Positions 25,511 through 37,095 are shown, counted from the first letter of the stretch. The stretch: 64,000 nt of DNA from an uncultured Brachybacterium sp. (GCF_947500705.1 NZ_CANMSY010000001.1:496001-560000), one strand, 5' to 3'. Made by a program: numbers and translations. Notes: generated by a model from the letters alone, not told the origin.

Positions 25511-26188
25511 TCAGGCCCCGTCGTCGGCGGCCTCGTCCTCGGCGACGTCCTGAGGATCCTCGAGGCCGCTCACCCCTGCCTCGCGGTACAGGGCGATGAA
25601 CTCCCGCGCGGTGTCGGGACCGATCATCAGGCGCAGCACCGGGGAGACCTCGTAGTCGTCCCCCTGCTCGTCCAGCAGACCCGTGCGCTGAACCTTCGCG
25701 ATCGAAGCCCGGACCTCCTTCGCGAAGCCCGCCTCGTCGGTGGAGGTGGTGCGGCGGTAGGCGGCCAGCGCCTGCTGCAGCTCCGCCTCGGAGACGACGG
25801 TGCGCTGCCCCCGCGAGGACTGGGTCAGCAGCATCTGGCGCAGCACCAGCAGAAGCACCGAGTCCAGGCGATTCATGCCGGTCAGGCGGCGCAGCAGCTT
25901 GGGTGCGTCGGGATCCTCCTCGCTCTGACGCACGAAGGCGACCTGGGCGTCGTCGTCCACGATCAGCTCGAGGAAGAGGTCCGCCAGCCGCGCCTCGATC
26001 GCGGCGCGGTCCCGCAGCAGCTGGGCATAGCGGGCGGGATCCCGCCGACCGTCCAGGAAGGGCCCCTGCAGCAGGTGCACGAGGACCCGTCGGGAGTCAT
26101 CCACCAGGGCGGTGCCGGGTGCGGAAGGGCTGCCACCGTCGGCCTGGGAGAGGTCGTCGGCATCGGGGCGGGGTACGGAGCTGCTCAC
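25511..26188 (-). CDS. jetB: JetB/MksE subunit (DUF4194)
   Basis: A 225-residue kleisin-associated KITE-type subunit of a Wadjet/Mks condensin. The DUF4194 region spans about 25-210. It contains RRVLVHLLQGPFLDGRRDPARYAQLLRDRAAIEARLADLF, visible by its LLQGPFLDG core, then LDSVLLLVLRQMLL and the C-terminal winged-helix stretch YEVSPVLRLMIGPDTAREFI. It is on the same strand as jetA and jetC and in the canonical A-B-C order, but separated from both. GTG 26188 is preferred because TAAGGT (26197-26202) lies 8 bases upstream, giving a leaderless start, and AGGTAGGTGG could also act as a ribosome-binding site. Having its own promoter fits with the split locus. Confidence 0.85.
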   Translation of the reverse strand: MSSSVPRPDADDLSQADGGSPSAPGTALVDDSRRVLVHLLQGPFLDGRRDPARYAQLLRDRAAIEARLADLFLELIVDDDAQVAFVRQSEEDPDAPKLLRRLTGMNRLDSVLLLVLRQMLLTQSSRGQRTVVSEAELQQALAAYRRTTSTDEAGFAKEVRASIAKVQRTGLLDEQGDDYEVSPVLRLMIGPDTAREFIALYREAGVSGLEDPQDVAEDEAADDGA

Positions 26189-26196
26189 GACCACCT

Positions 26197-26202
26197 ACCT
26201 TA
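26197..26202 (-). promoter_or_regulatory. -10 element for leaderless jetB
   Basis: TAAGGT on the minus strand fits the TANNNT -10 pattern and ends 8 bases before the jetB GTG, the spacing expected when transcription begins at the start codon. Confidence 0.45.
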
Positions 26203-26351
26203 CCGGGGCGGGATTCGTCGACTCCGCACCTCCCGCCGCGGGCAGTCGGCGGGAAATGCACCCACTGCGGGCCCATATCTGGTGCAATCGGGGTACACGC
26301 TGGAAGACCTCCGTGCATCCGTGCGGAGGAATCGACCGCAAGGAGCCGACC

Positions 26352-27491
26352 ATGGAACTGTCCACGCCCGTCATCATCGGGATCGTCGTGCTGGCGATCA
26401 TTCTCGTGATCGTGCTGATCGCGGTGGGAGTGATGGCCTCGAAGCGGCGCAAGGCGAAGCAGCAGGAGGAGGACCGCCGACGCGCCGCGCAGCTGCGGGA
26501 AGAGGCCTCGACGCAGGAGCAGGCGGTCCAGGAGCGCGACCTGGAGGTGCGCGAGACCGAGCTCGAGGCCGACCGCGCACGGCTGGAGGCCGAGCGCAAG
26601 TCCAAGGAGGCCGAGCAGGAGCAGCTGGCCGCCGAACGCCGCCGTGCGGAGGTGGAGCGCGAGCGCGCCGAGGTCGATCAGCAGCGCAGCACCGTGCAGG
26701 AGCGCCGCGCCGAAGCGGACCGTCTTGATCCCGACACCGCCGACGACGCGCCCCGCGAGTCTCGCACCGGGCGAGACGGCCACGAAAGTCACGACAGTCA
26801 CGACAGTCACGACAGTCACGACAGTCACGACAGTCATGACCGCCATGACCGCCACGGTTCCGGAGACGCAGCAGAGGGCGCTGCGGGAGCAGGCGTCGTC
26901 GGGGCCGGTGCTGCCGGTGCGGGAGCCGCTGGCCGCGAGGACAGCGCTGCGGGCGAGGACACCGACACCCGCGATAAGGGCCATGGTCGCCGTGCTGCTC
27001 GGCCCGCTCATGAGGAGCCGCTGACCGGCGATGCGCCGGATCGCACGCCGGGTGCGGCATCGACCACGGACGATGCCGCGGTGCGCGAGAACCGGACCGA
27101 CGCCGATCACCGGACCCAGTCCGGACCCGGCACCGGTGCCGCTGCAGGGGCAGGCACAGCTGCCGCGGCGGGCACTGCGGCAGGTGCCGGCACTTCCTCC
27201 GGAGCCCACACAGTCGGCCATGATGGCCGCCAGCCGGCTTCCGATGGCGGTTTCGGCCGCCCCTCCACCGACGACCGCGTCGCCCAGCACTCCGAGATGT
27301 CTCGCACGGAGCACCAGGAGCAGGGGGCTGCCCCGCAGCAGCACGGGGACGAGCAGGACCCGTTCTTCCAGCAGCAGCAGGGGCTGCAGGAGCAGAACGG
27401 TGAGCTGCCGCCGAAGGCACCGGAGCACGGCGACCCGATCGACGGCCCGCTGCAGGATGGCCCTGCGGAGGATGGCACGCACCGCGGCTGA
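26352..27491 (+). CDS. Membrane-anchored coiled-coil protein with His/Asp repeats
   Basis: A 379-residue protein of unknown function. One N-terminal transmembrane helix (residues 7-29, VIIGIVVLAIILVIVLIAVGV) is followed by a basic stop-transfer (SKRRKAK). A long charged coiled coil comes next (about 38-125, Glu/Arg/Gln-rich). Eight H-[ED]-[SR] triplets follow (about 144-167), then a low-complexity Ala/Gly/Thr segment and a Gln-rich tail (FFQQQQGLQEQ). ATG 26352 has AGGAG 6 bases upstream. The His/Asp run could bind metal ions, but nothing proves it. It lies on the opposite strand between jetB and jetA, and a strong terminator follows. The composition resembles cytoskeletal or scaffold membrane proteins. 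Confidence 0.8.
   Translation: MELSTPVIIGIVVLAIILVIVLIAVGVMASKRRKAKQQEEDRRRAAQLREEASTQEQAVQERDLEVRETELEADRARLEAERKSKEAEQEQLAAERRRAEVERERAEVDQQRSTVQERRAEADRLDPDTADDAPRESRTGRDGHESHDSHDSHDSHDSHDSHDRHDRHGSGDAAEGAAGAGVVGAGAAGAGAAGREDSAAGEDTDTRDKGHGRRAARPAHEEPLTGDAPDRTPGAASTTDDAAVRENRTDADHRTQSGPGTGAAAGAGTAAAAGTAAGAGTSSGAHTVGHDGRQPASDGGFGRPSTDDRVAQHSEMSRTEHQEQGAAPQQHGDEQDPFFQQQQGLQEQNGELPPKAPEHGDPIDGPLQDGPAEDGTHRG
26781..26852. repeat. Eight-unit 9-bp coding repeat (His-Asp-Ser)
   Basis: CACGAAAGT (26781), five perfect CACGACAGT units (26790-26834) and two CATGACCGC units (26835-26852) form an in-frame nonanucleotide array. It encodes HES, five HDS and two HDR triplets. Copy-number change would lengthen or shorten the protein without a frameshift. 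Confidence 0.9.
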
Positions 27492-27533
27492 GCACCGCGA
27501 GCACTGAGCCTGCCGCGTGCAGCCTCAGCCCAC

Positions 27534-27579
27534 CGACAGCGGCCCGGGCACCTCTTCTCGAGGTCCCGGGCCGCTGTCG
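27534..27579. terminator. Strong terminator between the coiled-coil and atl genes
   Basis: A long inverted repeat has outer stem GACAGCGGCCCGGG / CCCGGGCCGCTGTC and an inner ACCTC/GAGGT pairing. It lies 43 bp after the coiled-coil gene and 30 bp before the alkyltransferase-like gene. Confidence 0.8.
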
Positions 27580-27608
27580 ATCGTGGCGCCCGTGCCAGAC
27601 TGACGTCC

Positions 27609-27971
27609 ATGTCCACCGGTCCCCCGCGCACCCGCATGGATGACATCACCGTCGAGCGGGTGCTGCGCGTGGTCGAGTCGATCCCGGTCGGGCAGGTCGC
27701 GGCCTACGGCGAGGTCGGCGCGATCGTCGGCGTCGGCCCCCGCCTGGTGGGTCGCATCATGCGCACGTGGGGCTCCGGGGTGCCCTGGTGGCGGGTCACC
27801 AGCGCCTCCGGTGACCATCCTCTGCTGGCCCGGGCCCTCCCCTATTGGACGTCCGAGGGCATCGCGGTGGCACCGCATGGACGCGGCTGCCGGATGGCGG
27901 AGTTCGGCACGGACCTGGAAGAGCTGCGGGAACGGTCCCGCACCCGCCTCACGGAGCTCGACGAGACCTGA
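27609..27971 (+). CDS. Alkyltransferase-like (ATL) protein
   Basis: A 120-residue homologue of the DNA-binding domain of O6-alkylguanine-DNA alkyltransferase. The PCHRV active-site motif of MGMT is replaced by P59-W60-W61-R62-V63. The reactive cysteine is therefore missing, which defines ATL proteins. They bind O6-alkylguanine, flip it and hand the lesion to nucleotide-excision repair. The HTH and Arg-finger region is IPVGQVAAYGEVGAIVG followed by GPRLVGRIM. ATG 27609 is the only sensible start. The gene converges on jetA, with 28 bp between the stops. Cell location: cytoplasm/nucleoid. Confidence 0.9.
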   Translation: MSTGPPRTRMDDITVERVLRVVESIPVGQVAAYGEVGAIVGVGPRLVGRIMRTWGSGVPWWRVTSASGDHPLLARALPYWTSEGIAVAPHGRGCRMAEFGTDLEELRERSRTRLTELDET

Positions 27972-27999
27972 TCACCGCTCGCCGGGACGCCCGCCCGGG

Positions 28000-29547
28000 T
28001 CACTCGACCGGGACGTCACCCAGGAAGTAGAACGCGGGCACCTTCGCTGCGTAGTCGTTACCGTCCAGCTCGCGCCAGCTGACGATCTCGGTGGAGCCCT
28101 CTCGCTCCTGCGCATGCTGGGTGGCCAGGAACATCAGGCCGATCACGCTGGCGAGCCCCTGATCGGCGGGCTTGGCACGCAGGATGTCGCCGATCGATGC
28201 CTGGCCGCTGACGCCGCGCACCTCGTTGATGTCGCCGGTGAGACCCACGATGTCGATGTCGTGGGTGCGCACGAGGTCGGCGAGCACCTCGACGCTGAGG
28301 GAGGTGGCGTCGTGCACCTCGGCCTCGGCGGGAGCGCCGGGGTCGGTGGGGTCCTTGAGCCGGTGCTGGGACACGGAGGTCATCAGCACCCGCGAGAGGT
28401 CCAGCTCGAGCAGGAAGGGGGCGCGGGTGGGCACCTCGTCCTTCTGCGCGAGTGCGATCCCCTGCGCCTCCTGGAGCGCCTCGAGCATCACCCGGTGCTG
28501 ACGGAAGTCCTGCGAGCGCACGAATCGGGCGAGGGAGCGGTACAGCTCCGTCTTGACGTCCAGCACCTCCTGCGCGGGGTCGTAGAGGTCGCTGAACACG
28601 TTGGCGAGCCGCTCGCGCTCGTCGCGCGCCAGCGAGCGGGAGAAGTCGCGCTCGAGCAGCCGATCCACCAGCTCCTGGGCGGTGCGGGTCTGGACCGGAT
28701 CGTTGAGCATCCGGAAGAAGGCGGTGAAGGTGCGTCCCACGGAGGACTGGCCGAGCAGGTCGTCGCCCGCCAGGAGCTGCTCGAGGATCTCGCCGCGCGA
28801 GCCCTCCGGGGAGAGGATCTGCTCCCGCAGCCGCAGATCGACGGCGCGCAGATCCTCCCGGTACTGGAGGAAGTCGCCGGAGAGCTCCGCAGCGATCTGC
28901 AGGATGTCGCGCAGCCGGTCCCCCGAAGCCTCGGGGCTCGGCAGCATCAGCTCGCCCTCGGCGAGGTCCCGGATCTCGGCCTCGATCCGCTCACGGCGGC
29001 GCTGGAGATCCGCGAGGCGCACGTCCCGGTCGGTCTCGGTCTCCTGCGCGAGGCGCTCGAACTGCTGGACCACCAGCTGCAGGCGCGACTCGGTGGTCGT
29101 GGGCCGGTGCTCCTCGAGAGAGGCGATGAACTGGATCGCATCGATCGTCGCCGGGGACGGCTCGAAGGTGGTCTCGGTGCGCTGCGGATCATCGCGGCGG
29201 GTCAGATAGCCCTCGCGCACCCAGCCGTCCACGTACTCCGCAGCGGTGCGACCGCCGCGGCTCTCGACCGCGAGGTCCTCCAGCTCCGCCGTCTCCGGGC
29301 TCTCGTCGTCAGGCTCGTCGTGGAGCAGGGCGAGGTGCGCGCCGACGCGGGCGATCAGCTCGCTGCGCGGGAGCCGACGGTCCCCAGCAGGGAAGGTGGA
29401 CTGCAGGATCGCCAGGACGGCAGGCGCCTTGGTGGCCGCGAGCAGCCGCCAGGTGCTGGCCCGGCGCAGCTGCTCGTAGGCCTCTTTGCGCGCGGACACG
29501 GCGTCGCTGTGGCGGTCGGTCCACCGGTTCGGCTCAGTCGTGGTCAC
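28000..29547 (-). CDS. jetA: JetA/MksF kleisin-like subunit (DUF3375)
   Basis: A 515-residue DUF3375 protein, the kleisin/MukF-like component of Wadjet-type condensins. The winged-helix N-terminus contains STWRLLAATKAPAVLAILQSTFP and the TAAEYVDGWVREGYLTRR segment. A helical middle follows (LQLVVQQFERLAQETETDRDVRL). The C-terminus has the family pattern RAPFLLELDLSRVLMTSVSQHRL and ends with strands around VPAFYFLG. GTG 29547 is chosen because TAGACT lies 8 bases upstream (29556-29561), typical of a leaderless gene; GTG 29613 overlapping the permease stop would add a poorly conserved 22-residue leader. It is first in the A-B-C order. Confidence 0.88.
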   Translation of the reverse strand: MTTTEPNRWTDRHSDAVSARKEAYEQLRRASTWRLLAATKAPAVLAILQSTFPAGDRRLPRSELIARVGAHLALLHDEPDDESPETAELEDLAVESRGGRTAAEYVDGWVREGYLTRRDDPQRTETTFEPSPATIDAIQFIASLEEHRPTTTESRLQLVVQQFERLAQETETDRDVRLADLQRRRERIEAEIRDLAEGELMLPSPEASGDRLRDILQIAAELSGDFLQYREDLRAVDLRLREQILSPEGSRGEILEQLLAGDDLLGQSSVGRTFTAFFRMLNDPVQTRTAQELVDRLLERDFSRSLARDERERLANVFSDLYDPAQEVLDVKTELYRSLARFVRSQDFRQHRVMLEALQEAQGIALAQKDEVPTRAPFLLELDLSRVLMTSVSQHRLKDPTDPGAPAEAEVHDATSLSVEVLADLVRTHDIDIVGLTGDINEVRGVSGQASIGDILRAKPADQGLASVIGLMFLATQHAQEREGSTEIVSWRELDGNDYAAKVPAFYFLGDVPVE

Positions 29548-29555
29548 GAGGGGAG

Positions 29556-29561
29556 AGTCTA
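29556..29561 (-). promoter_or_regulatory. -10 element for leaderless jetA
   Basis: TAGACT on the minus strand ends 8 bases before GTG 29547. The same hexamer, 7 bases before the start, precedes hemA in this window. Confidence 0.5.
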
Positions 29562-29609
29562 GCGTCGCCCGCGCGGGCGTCCCGTGGGTCCCCGCCGCAC
29601 CGACAACGC

Positions 29610-30527
29610 TCACCCCTTCACGGAGCCGGACATGAGCCCGGCGAGGAAATAGCGCGAGAGCAGGATGTAGACGAGCAGGGTGGGCAGGGAGGCCAGCAGC
29701 GCGCCGGCCATCGAGACGCCGTAGTTGGTCAGCAGCGCACCGTTGGCGAGGTTGTTCAGCGCCAGGGTGACGGGTCCGTTGGCCGCGCTCGAGAAGAACA
29801 CCGCGAACAGGAAGTCGTTCCAGGCGTTGGTGAACTGCCAGATCAGCACCACGGCGAAGCCGGGCACCGCGATCGGCAGCGCCACCGACCAGAAGGTGCG
29901 CAGCATGCCCGCACCGTCGACCTTCGAGGCCTCCATGAGCTCCTCGGGCACGGTCTCGAAGTAGTTGCGGAAGATCAGGGTGCAGATGGGGATGCCGAAC
30001 ACCACGTGGAGCACGATCAGCGAGGGGATCCCGTAGGGGACCTGGACGGCGAGCATCAGCTCGAGCAGCGGGATCATCACCGCCTGGTAGGGCAGGAACA
30101 TCCCGAACAGGATCAGGGTGAAGACGATGTCCGCCCCGGGGAACCGCCAGCGCGAGAGCACGAAGCCGTTCAGGCAGCCCAGGCCCGCGGAGATGATCGT
30201 GGAGGGGACCACCATCGCCACCGAGCGCCCGATCGACGGGGCGAGCTGGTCCCAGGCCGCCTTCCAGTTGTCCAGGGTCCAGCCGGCGGGCAGCAGCCAG
30301 GCGCGGGCCGGGGTCGCATCGCCCACGCCCTTGAAGCTGGTGATGAACAGGACATACACCGGGATCATCACGAACAGGAGCCCGATCAGCAGCAGCAGGT
30401 AGCGCAGGGTGCGGGCGACGGTGTATTTCGAGGGCCGGCGCGGTCCGCCCCCGGTGGGGGCGGCGTCGTCCCCCGCACCGGGGCCGGGAGTCCCGGAGGG
30501 GGCGGAGAGGTGCGCGGCGGCGGTCAT
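29610..30527 (-). CDS. Sugar ABC permease (MalG type)
   Basis: A 305-residue inner-membrane permease with six predicted helices of the carbohydrate uptake CUT1 family. The cytoplasmic EAA loop that docks the ATPase is EELMEASKVDGAGMLRTFWSVALP. A 33-residue Gly/Pro/Ala-rich tail precedes the first helix. ATG 30527 overlaps the stop of the upstream permease (ATGA). It completes the channel for the sugar taken up with the binding protein encoded at 31504-32784. No ATPase gene is present, so it probably shares an MsiK/UgpC-like ATPase encoded elsewhere. Its stop overlaps a possible GTG of jetA. Confidence 0.92.
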   Translation of the reverse strand: MTAAAHLSAPSGTPGPGAGDDAAPTGGGPRRPSKYTVARTLRYLLLLIGLLFVMIPVYVLFITSFKGVGDATPARAWLLPAGWTLDNWKAAWDQLAPSIGRSVAMVVPSTIISAGLGCLNGFVLSRWRFPGADIVFTLILFGMFLPYQAVMIPLLELMLAVQVPYGIPSLIVLHVVFGIPICTLIFRNYFETVPEELMEASKVDGAGMLRTFWSVALPIAVPGFAVVLIWQFTNAWNDFLFAVFFSSAANGPVTLALNNLANGALLTNYGVSMAGALLASLPTLLVYILLSRYFLAGLMSGSVKG

Positions 30528-31426
30528 CGGCGGGACTCCCGGTACTGGTGGATCAGGTAGGGCACGATCAGCACGGCCACCACGGCGAGCAGGATCGTGC
30601 CCACCGCGGCGGAGTTGGCGTAGTCGTAGCTGGACTTGAACAGGAACATGTCCACGGCCGGCACCTTGGTCTGGTAGTTCGCCGGCTTCGAGATGGACAT
30701 GATCAGGTCGAAGGACTTCAGCGACATGTGCGCGATGATCACCAGGGCGCTCATCACGACCGGGGTCAGCTGCGGGAAGATCACGAGCCGGTACATCTGG
30801 AGCTCGGTCGCCCCATCCATCCGCGCGGCCTCCCGGAGCTCATCGGGCACGCCGCGGAAGCCGGCCAGGAAAAGTGCCATCACATAGCCGGAGAGCTGCC
30901 AGACGGCGGGCAGGGCGATCGCGAGGATGCCGAAGGTGATGTTGTTCCACCAGGGGTTCTGCAGGAAGTCCAGGCCCACCATCTGGAACAGACGGTTCAG
31001 GCCCGAAGCGCTGTCCCCCTGGTTCGAGTTCAGCAGCCAGCGCCACACCACACCGGAGGCGACGAAGGAGATCGCCATCGGGAACAGGTAGACGGTCTGG
31101 AAGAAGCGTCCCCCGGGCAGCGGCCGCTCCAGCAGCCAGGCCCAGAGGAAGCCCATCACCATCGCGCCGATCAGGAAGGCGGCGGTGAACAGCAGCAGGT
31201 TCGCCATGGAGTGGCGGAACGCCTCGGTGGCGAACAGACCGATGTAGTTCTCCAGACCCACGACGCTGATCGGCTCACGACCATTGGCCTGTGCGGCGGA
31301 GTGGTTGTCCGTCATGGACATCCACAGGTTCTGGCCCATCAGGCCGTAGATGAACACACCGACGAGGATCAGCGACGGGGAGATGAGAAGGAGGGGCGGG
31401 CCGAATCGGCGCAGCTTTCCAGACAC
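30524..31426 (-). CDS. Sugar ABC permease (MalF type)
   Basis: A 300-residue CUT1 permease with six helices. The EAA loop is DELREAARMDGATELQMYRLVIFPQ. GTG 31426 (MSGKLRRFGPPLLL) follows AGAGGT; longer upstream frames cross the intergenic gap and are not credible. It is coupled by a 4-bp overlap to the second permease and lies 77 bp downstream of the binding-protein gene. Confidence 0.92.
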   Translation of the reverse strand: MSGKLRRFGPPLLLISPSLILVGVFIYGLMGQNLWMSMTDNHSAAQANGREPISVVGLENYIGLFATEAFRHSMANLLLFTAAFLIGAMVMGFLWAWLLERPLPGGRFFQTVYLFPMAISFVASGVVWRWLLNSNQGDSASGLNRLFQMVGLDFLQNPWWNNITFGILAIALPAVWQLSGYVMALFLAGFRGVPDELREAARMDGATELQMYRLVIFPQLTPVVMSALVIIAHMSLKSFDLIMSISKPANYQTKVPAVDMFLFKSSYDYANSAAVGTILLAVVAVLIVPYLIHQYRESRR

Positions 31427-31503
31427 GAAGACCTCTGCAGAGGAGGAGACGGGGAGCACCGCCGGCACCGCGGAGGAGCGCGGCGCCGGCGGTGCGGCGG
31501 AGA

Positions 31504-32784
31504 TCAGGCCTGGTTCTCGGCGGCGATATCCGTCAGGGCCTGCTGGTACGCGGCCAGATCGGTGGCCCCGGCAGTGAACTGGCTGGTCGCATCCGAGATC
31601 GCGTTCAGCCAACCGACGGAGGTCGCCGCGCCATGGGCGATCGACGAGCAGATCTCGTCCTCCGCGAAGGAGGTGACCGCGGTCTGCTGGTACTCCGGGA
31701 ACTCGGCGGTGTCGACGTCGGTGCGGGCCGGGATCGAGCCCTTCGCGAGGTTGAAGGCCAGCTGCCCGTCGGGCGAGGAGATGGTGTCCAGCCAGGCCTT
31801 GGTGCCCTCGGGGTTGGGCGCCCCCTCGGGCAGGGTGAAGGAGTCGGCGAGGAAGCCGAAGATCTTGTCGGCTCCCGGCAGCTCGAAGTAGACGTAGCCC
31901 TCCTGCGGGGCGAGGCCCGCCTCGTCGAAGGCGGCGACCGCCCAGTCGCCCATCACGTTGTAGGCGGCGGTGCCGTCGATCAGCTGCTGGGTGGCGTCGG
32001 GCCAGTCCAGGCCGTCACGGTCGGTGTTGGTGTGCCCGATCATGGTCTCGAAGTGCGTCAGGGCGGTGGTGACCTCCGCCGAGTCCCAGCCGGTGGAGCC
32101 GTCGAACAGCCCGTTGTAGCCGGCGGCGCCCAGATCGGCCATGAGGATCGCCTCGAGCAGGTTCACCTGGGTCCAGGCGGCGCCCACCGACAGCGGCGTC
32201 ACCCCGGCGGCGGCGAGGGTGTCCAGCTGCTCGAGGAACTCGTCCACCGAGGCCGGCGGGGTGGCGGGGTCGATCCCGGCGTCGGTGAGCACGGCAGCGG
32301 AGCCCCACACCACGTTCGAGCGGTGGATGTTCGAGGGCACCGAGTAGATCGCGCCGTCGGCGGTGAGGCGTTCGAGGAGGGACTCCGGGAAGGCTTCGCG
32401 CAGGCCCAGCTCGTCGTAGATGTCCGAGACGTCGACGATCTGGCCGGCGTCGATGTAGTCGTTGAGCTCCGCGCCCGCATGGGCCTGGAAGGTGTCCGGC
32501 GGATCCCCGGCCTGCAGGCGGGACTGCAGCATGTCCTTGGCCGCGGAGCCCGCGCCGCCGGCGACCGCACCGTTGACGAACTCGATGTCGGGATGCTGCT
32601 CGACGAACACCTCCACGAGCGCGTCGAGCCCGGCCTTCTCCGAGCCCGCTGCCCACCAGGTGAACACCTCCACGGAGTCGCCGCCGCCGTCACCGCCGCC
32701 AGAACCGTCGGATCCACCGCAGGCGACGAGGCCGACGGCGGCGAGCGTGCCGCTCGTGAGGTAGAGGAAGTTCCTGCGTCGCAT
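31504..32784 (-). CDS. Sugar-binding lipoprotein (ABC importer)
   Basis: A 426-residue extracellular solute-binding protein of family 1. The lipoprotein signal MRRRNFLYLTSGTLAAVGLVAC has lipobox LVAC, and a Gly/Ser/Asp-rich linker follows. The mature protein opens VEVFTWWAAGSEKAGLDALVEVF, typical of CUT1 binding proteins. The AAAGGAG ribosome-binding site before ATG 32784 is strong. It is divergent from the beta-galactosidase, so the ligand is probably a beta-galactoside or lacto-oligosaccharide; that is inference from context. Confidence 0.92.
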   Translation of the reverse strand: MRRRNFLYLTSGTLAAVGLVACGGSDGSGGGDGGGDSVEVFTWWAAGSEKAGLDALVEVFVEQHPDIEFVNGAVAGGAGSAAKDMLQSRLQAGDPPDTFQAHAGAELNDYIDAGQIVDVSDIYDELGLREAFPESLLERLTADGAIYSVPSNIHRSNVVWGSAAVLTDAGIDPATPPASVDEFLEQLDTLAAAGVTPLSVGAAWTQVNLLEAILMADLGAAGYNGLFDGSTGWDSAEVTTALTHFETMIGHTNTDRDGLDWPDATQQLIDGTAAYNVMGDWAVAAFDEAGLAPQEGYVYFELPGADKIFGFLADSFTLPEGAPNPEGTKAWLDTISSPDGQLAFNLAKGSIPARTDVDTAEFPEYQQTAVTSFAEDEICSSIAHGAATSVGWLNAISDATSQFTAGATDLAAYQQALTDIAAENQA

Positions 32785-36136
<3,352 letters not shown>

Positions 36137-36255
36137 GATCGCAACCACTCTGCGACCTCCCTGTCACCTCTTCGCCTCCTCCCTCGCTGCGGCGACCGAT
36201 AGCCTGGGAGGGGCGTCGCCGTGACGTCGCGACGATGCACCATCGAGGGAGACGC

Positions 36256-37041
36256 ATGACTCAGGGGTACGGACCGGACCACGGACAGCAGGGGCAGCAG
36301 CCCCAGTGGGGGCAGGGCGAGCAGAACCCGCCGCCCGCACCGCAGCCGCCGCAGCAGCCGCAGTGGGGGGCGCCCGAGCAGGCTCCCCCCGCCCAGCCGC
36401 AATGGGGACAGCCCTCCCCGCAGAGCGCACCGCAGTTCGGCTCACCGGCGGGCTCTCCCTCGCAGCCGCAGTGGGGACAGCCCTCCCCCGCCGCCGCACC
36501 GGGCGCCTACCAGGGTGCCGGCTACCCCGGAGCGGCGGGAGCCTCCGGTCCTGCTGGCTCCACCGGTCCGGCGTCGAAGGTCGCGAAGCTGGTCCAGTGG
36601 ATGTTCTACGCGACCCTTGCCGTGATCGCGGTGCGCCTGATCGGCAATGTGATCGTCTTCGCCGTCCAGTTCGCCGGCGGAGCCGCCGGCTCGGAAGGGC
36701 TCGTCGGGGCGGGTGGCCTCCTCGGCATCCTGGTCATGCTGGTGAACGGCCTGGCCACCCTGGCTCTGCTGGTCCTGGCCGTGATGGTGATCGTCCAGGC
36801 CTCCGGCCGCGGGAGGACCGGCGCGATCATCATCATCGCCACCGTGGTCGTCTCCGTGATCACCTACTGGATCCTGTACGGGATCCTCCTCGCGATCCTC
36901 GCCAGCGCGACCGACCTCTCCACGATCGGCCTGATGTCCATCGTGTACCTGATCGCCGAGATCATCCGCGTGCTGATCGTCTTCGCCGTCCTGATCGTCG
37001 GCGCTCTGATGTCCCGCCGCTGGGCGACGCAGAACGCCTGA
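36256..37041 (+). CDS. Pro/Gln-rich-tailed four-helix membrane protein
   Basis: A 261-residue protein. The first 105 residues are low-complexity, with five PQWG repeats and stretches of Gln, Pro and Gly. Residues 110-255 contain about four transmembrane helices (WMFYATLAVIAVRLIGNVIVF; LLGILVMLVNGLATLALLVL; IIIIATVVVSVITYWILYGI; VYLIAEIIRVLIVFAVLIVG). It ends SRRWATQNA. ATG 36256 follows GAGGGAGAC. A TAGCCT hexamer at 36200-36205 is a possible -10. Such Pro/Gln-tailed membrane proteins are common and uncharacterised in actinobacteria; no function can be given. Confidence 0.8.
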   Translation: MTQGYGPDHGQQGQQPQWGQGEQNPPPAPQPPQQPQWGAPEQAPPAQPQWGQPSPQSAPQFGSPAGSPSQPQWGQPSPAAAPGAYQGAGYPGAAGASGPAGSTGPASKVAKLVQWMFYATLAVIAVRLIGNVIVFAVQFAGGAAGSEGLVGAGGLLGILVMLVNGLATLALLVLAVMVIVQASGRGRTGAIIIIATVVVSVITYWILYGILLAILASATDLSTIGLMSIVYLIAEIIRVLIVFAVLIVGALMSRRWATQNA

Positions 37042-37064
37042 CCACGCCCGACCCGCGACTGACC

Positions 37065-37095
37065 GACGCCCCGGACCTCTGAGGTCCGGGGCGTC
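37065..37095 (+). terminator. Terminator after the Pro/Gln-rich membrane protein
   Basis: A perfect 15-bp inverted repeat (GACGCCCCGGACCTC and complement) is separated by a single T, 23 bp after the stop. It may also serve the convergent PQQ-like gene that ends at 37192. Confidence 0.75.

Noticed and set aside
26781-26852. CRISPR-like array
   Set aside because: The 9-bp units are contiguous, without spacers, and in frame inside a gene, so they are a coding repeat.
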